A DNA stretch of 7,127 nucleotides, taken from an uncultured Actinomycetes bacterium (GTDB lineage: Bacteria; Actinomycetota; Thermoleophilia; Gaiellales; F1-60-MAGs149). The stretch lies in contig CAJCBN010000274.1 of NCBI GenBank assembly GCA_903960645.1, positions 1 through 7,127 of the forward strand. Reading direction: 5' to 3'. A model generated the notes under the pieces. The model worked only from the letters and a program-made list of their open reading frames with translations. It did no database searches and was not told the origin of the DNA. Below are positions 6,741 through 7,127 of this stretch, piece by piece. How positions within the stretch are numbered: the stretch's first letter is position 1; every line of letters starts with the position of its first letter. Made by a program: the position numbers and the translations under genes.

Positions 6741-6746
6741 TACAAT
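6741..6746 (+). promoter_or_regulatory. Strong -10 box for a leaderless transcript at 6753
   Basis: TACAAT matches 5 of 6 bases of TATAAT and sits 6 nt before the GTG at 6753. It lies in the 23-bp gap after the MFS stop, where no terminator is visible. It is the best -10 in the window. Confidence 0.55.
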
Positions 6747-6752
6747 CGGCAC

Positions 6753-6944
6753 GTGGCTGAGTCGATCGCACGCGTGGCGCGCAAGCGCCGATTGCACGAC
6801 AGTGATCACGTTGAAGAGCTGCGCTACTGGCTCTCGCGCACCGTCGAAGAACGGATCGAGCAGGTCACGAAGCTCCGGAGTGAGGTCTACGGTTTCGATG
6901 ATGCGACTGAGTCCCGACTTCAGCGCGTTTATCGACGTCTGTAG
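6753..6944 (+). CDS. Small conserved protein, upstream partner of a nucleotidyltransferase
   Basis: This is a 63-residue, highly charged and probably cytoplasmic protein. The central stretch LRYWLSRTVEERIEQV (23-38) and the ending RLQRVYRRL (55-63) match, from memory, small unnamed proteins encoded directly before MNT/AbiEii-like nucleotidyltransferase genes. Some of those pairs are suspected toxin-antitoxin systems. I know no proven biochemical role. The GTG at 6753 was chosen because a TACAAT box lies 6 nt upstream. The frame is open further upstream, but only in the shadow of the MFS gene. The last 44 bases overlap the start of the transferase-like frame at 6901, the arrangement expected of a coupled pair. 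As the partner seems broken, this gene may be an orphan remnant, although its own frame is intact. Confidence 0.65.
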   Translation: MAESIARVARKRRLHDSDHVEELRYWLSRTVEERIEQVTKLRSEVYGFDDATESRLQRVYRRL

Positions 6945-7014
6945 CCGTTACGGCGTCCGTCTTCTCCGCGCCAGGTTCGGTCGTCCAACTCGGCTATCCG
7001 CCGACGGCCGCTAG
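6901..7014 (+). pseudogene. Remnant of a nucleotidyltransferase (internally deleted, frameshifted)
   Basis: From the ATG at 6901 (or 6898) the frame reads MRLSPDFSAFIDVCSRYGVRLL, cut here into MRLSPDFSAF and IDVCSRYGVRLL. This resembles the first helix of MNT-like transferases, which normally runs into a GG..A nucleotide-binding loop. That loop, the catalytic aspartates and most of the protein are missing. From 6971 to 7006 the +1 frame instead reads PGSVVQLGYPPT, which resembles an internal motif of the same family ('QLG.PPNRIDLLT'). The simplest reading is an internal deletion plus frameshift joining two distant parts of the gene, followed by loss of the rest. The 37-residue frame ends at 7014. 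Assignment rests on remembered family patterns. An unrelated short protein or chance similarity remains possible. Confidence 0.5.
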
Positions 7015-7127
7015 TTCAGCGCGCGCGCGAGGCGCTTGCGGTACTCGAGCACGATCGGATCGTCGACCGGGCGCTCGGCGAAGACGCCGATCATGACGCG
7101 GCGGACCCGGTCCTTGCGCTTCGCGTC
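7011..7127 (-). CDS. C-terminal end of an unidentified protein (cut by window edge)
   Basis: The minus strand is open from the window edge to a TAG at 7011-7013, giving the last 38 residues of a protein. They are basic and helical in character, with RRVMIGVFAERPVDD in the middle and EYRKRLARALN at the end. Codon choice (GC-rich third positions) is that of a real gene in this genome. I do not recognise the family. It converges with the transferase remnant, and the two stop codons share the palindrome CTAG at 7011-7014. Confidence 0.6.
   Translation of the reverse strand, partial: DAKRKDRVRRVMIGVFAERPVDDPIVLEYRKRLARALN

Noticed and set aside
4966..6771. 601-residue open frame on the minus strand opposite the MFS exporter
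   Set aside because: It is dominated by R, D, H, E and Q, as expected when the strand opposite a hydrophobic membrane protein gene is read.
6743..6794. 8-bp inverted repeat CAATCGGC / GCCGATTG around the start of the 63-residue gene
   Set aside because: The arms are 36 bp apart, the left one partly coincides with the -10 box and the right one is coding. It is short enough to occur by chance.

Overview
The window is about 7.1 kb of high-GC bacterial DNA with GTG starts, tight gene packing and several -10-like boxes placed as for leaderless mRNAs. This points to a high-GC actinomycete. A deep-branching lineage such as Thermoleophilia is possible, but I cannot prove that from the sequence. Everything here was read by eye; no database search was run.

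Layout. (1) Positions 1-1702, plus strand: a two-gene unit of a small NTF2/SnoaL-fold protein and a flavin-dependent monooxygenase of the CzcO/FMO type. A candidate promoter, a perfect 12-bp palindrome and a good ribosome binding site precede it. (2) Positions 1681-2778, minus strand: a Fic-domain protein (predicted AMP transferase) with an N-terminal inhibitory motif and a C-terminal winged helix. It overlaps the monooxygenase gene tail to tail by 22 bp. Its start region carries three copies of an 11-bp element, which suggests autoregulation. (3) Positions 2837-4793, minus strand: leuC-leuD, both subunits of isopropylmalate isomerase (leucine synthesis). (4) Positions 4856-6729, plus strand: a small two-helix membrane protein whose stop codon overlaps the start of a 14-helix DHA2-type MFS exporter. 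(5) Positions 6753-7014, plus strand: a small protein of a type I recall as the upstream partner of a nucleotidyltransferase, followed by what looks like a collapsed remnant of that transferase. (6) Positions 7011-7127, minus strand: the C-terminal end of an unidentified gene cut by the window edge.

How the parts work together. leuCD is housekeeping metabolism. Around it sit accessory modules: an oxidoreductase pair, a self-contained Fic regulator/enzyme, an efflux unit, and a decayed transferase pair. The most informative points are the 11-bp operator-like array at the fic start, the two conserved protein ends encoded in overlapping frames at 6901-6944 with an internally deleted transferase after them, and three start codons that each sit exactly 6 nt downstream of a TAnnnT box. 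No CRISPR array, insertion sequence, tRNA or rRNA was seen. No gene-free stretch exceeds about 85 bp.
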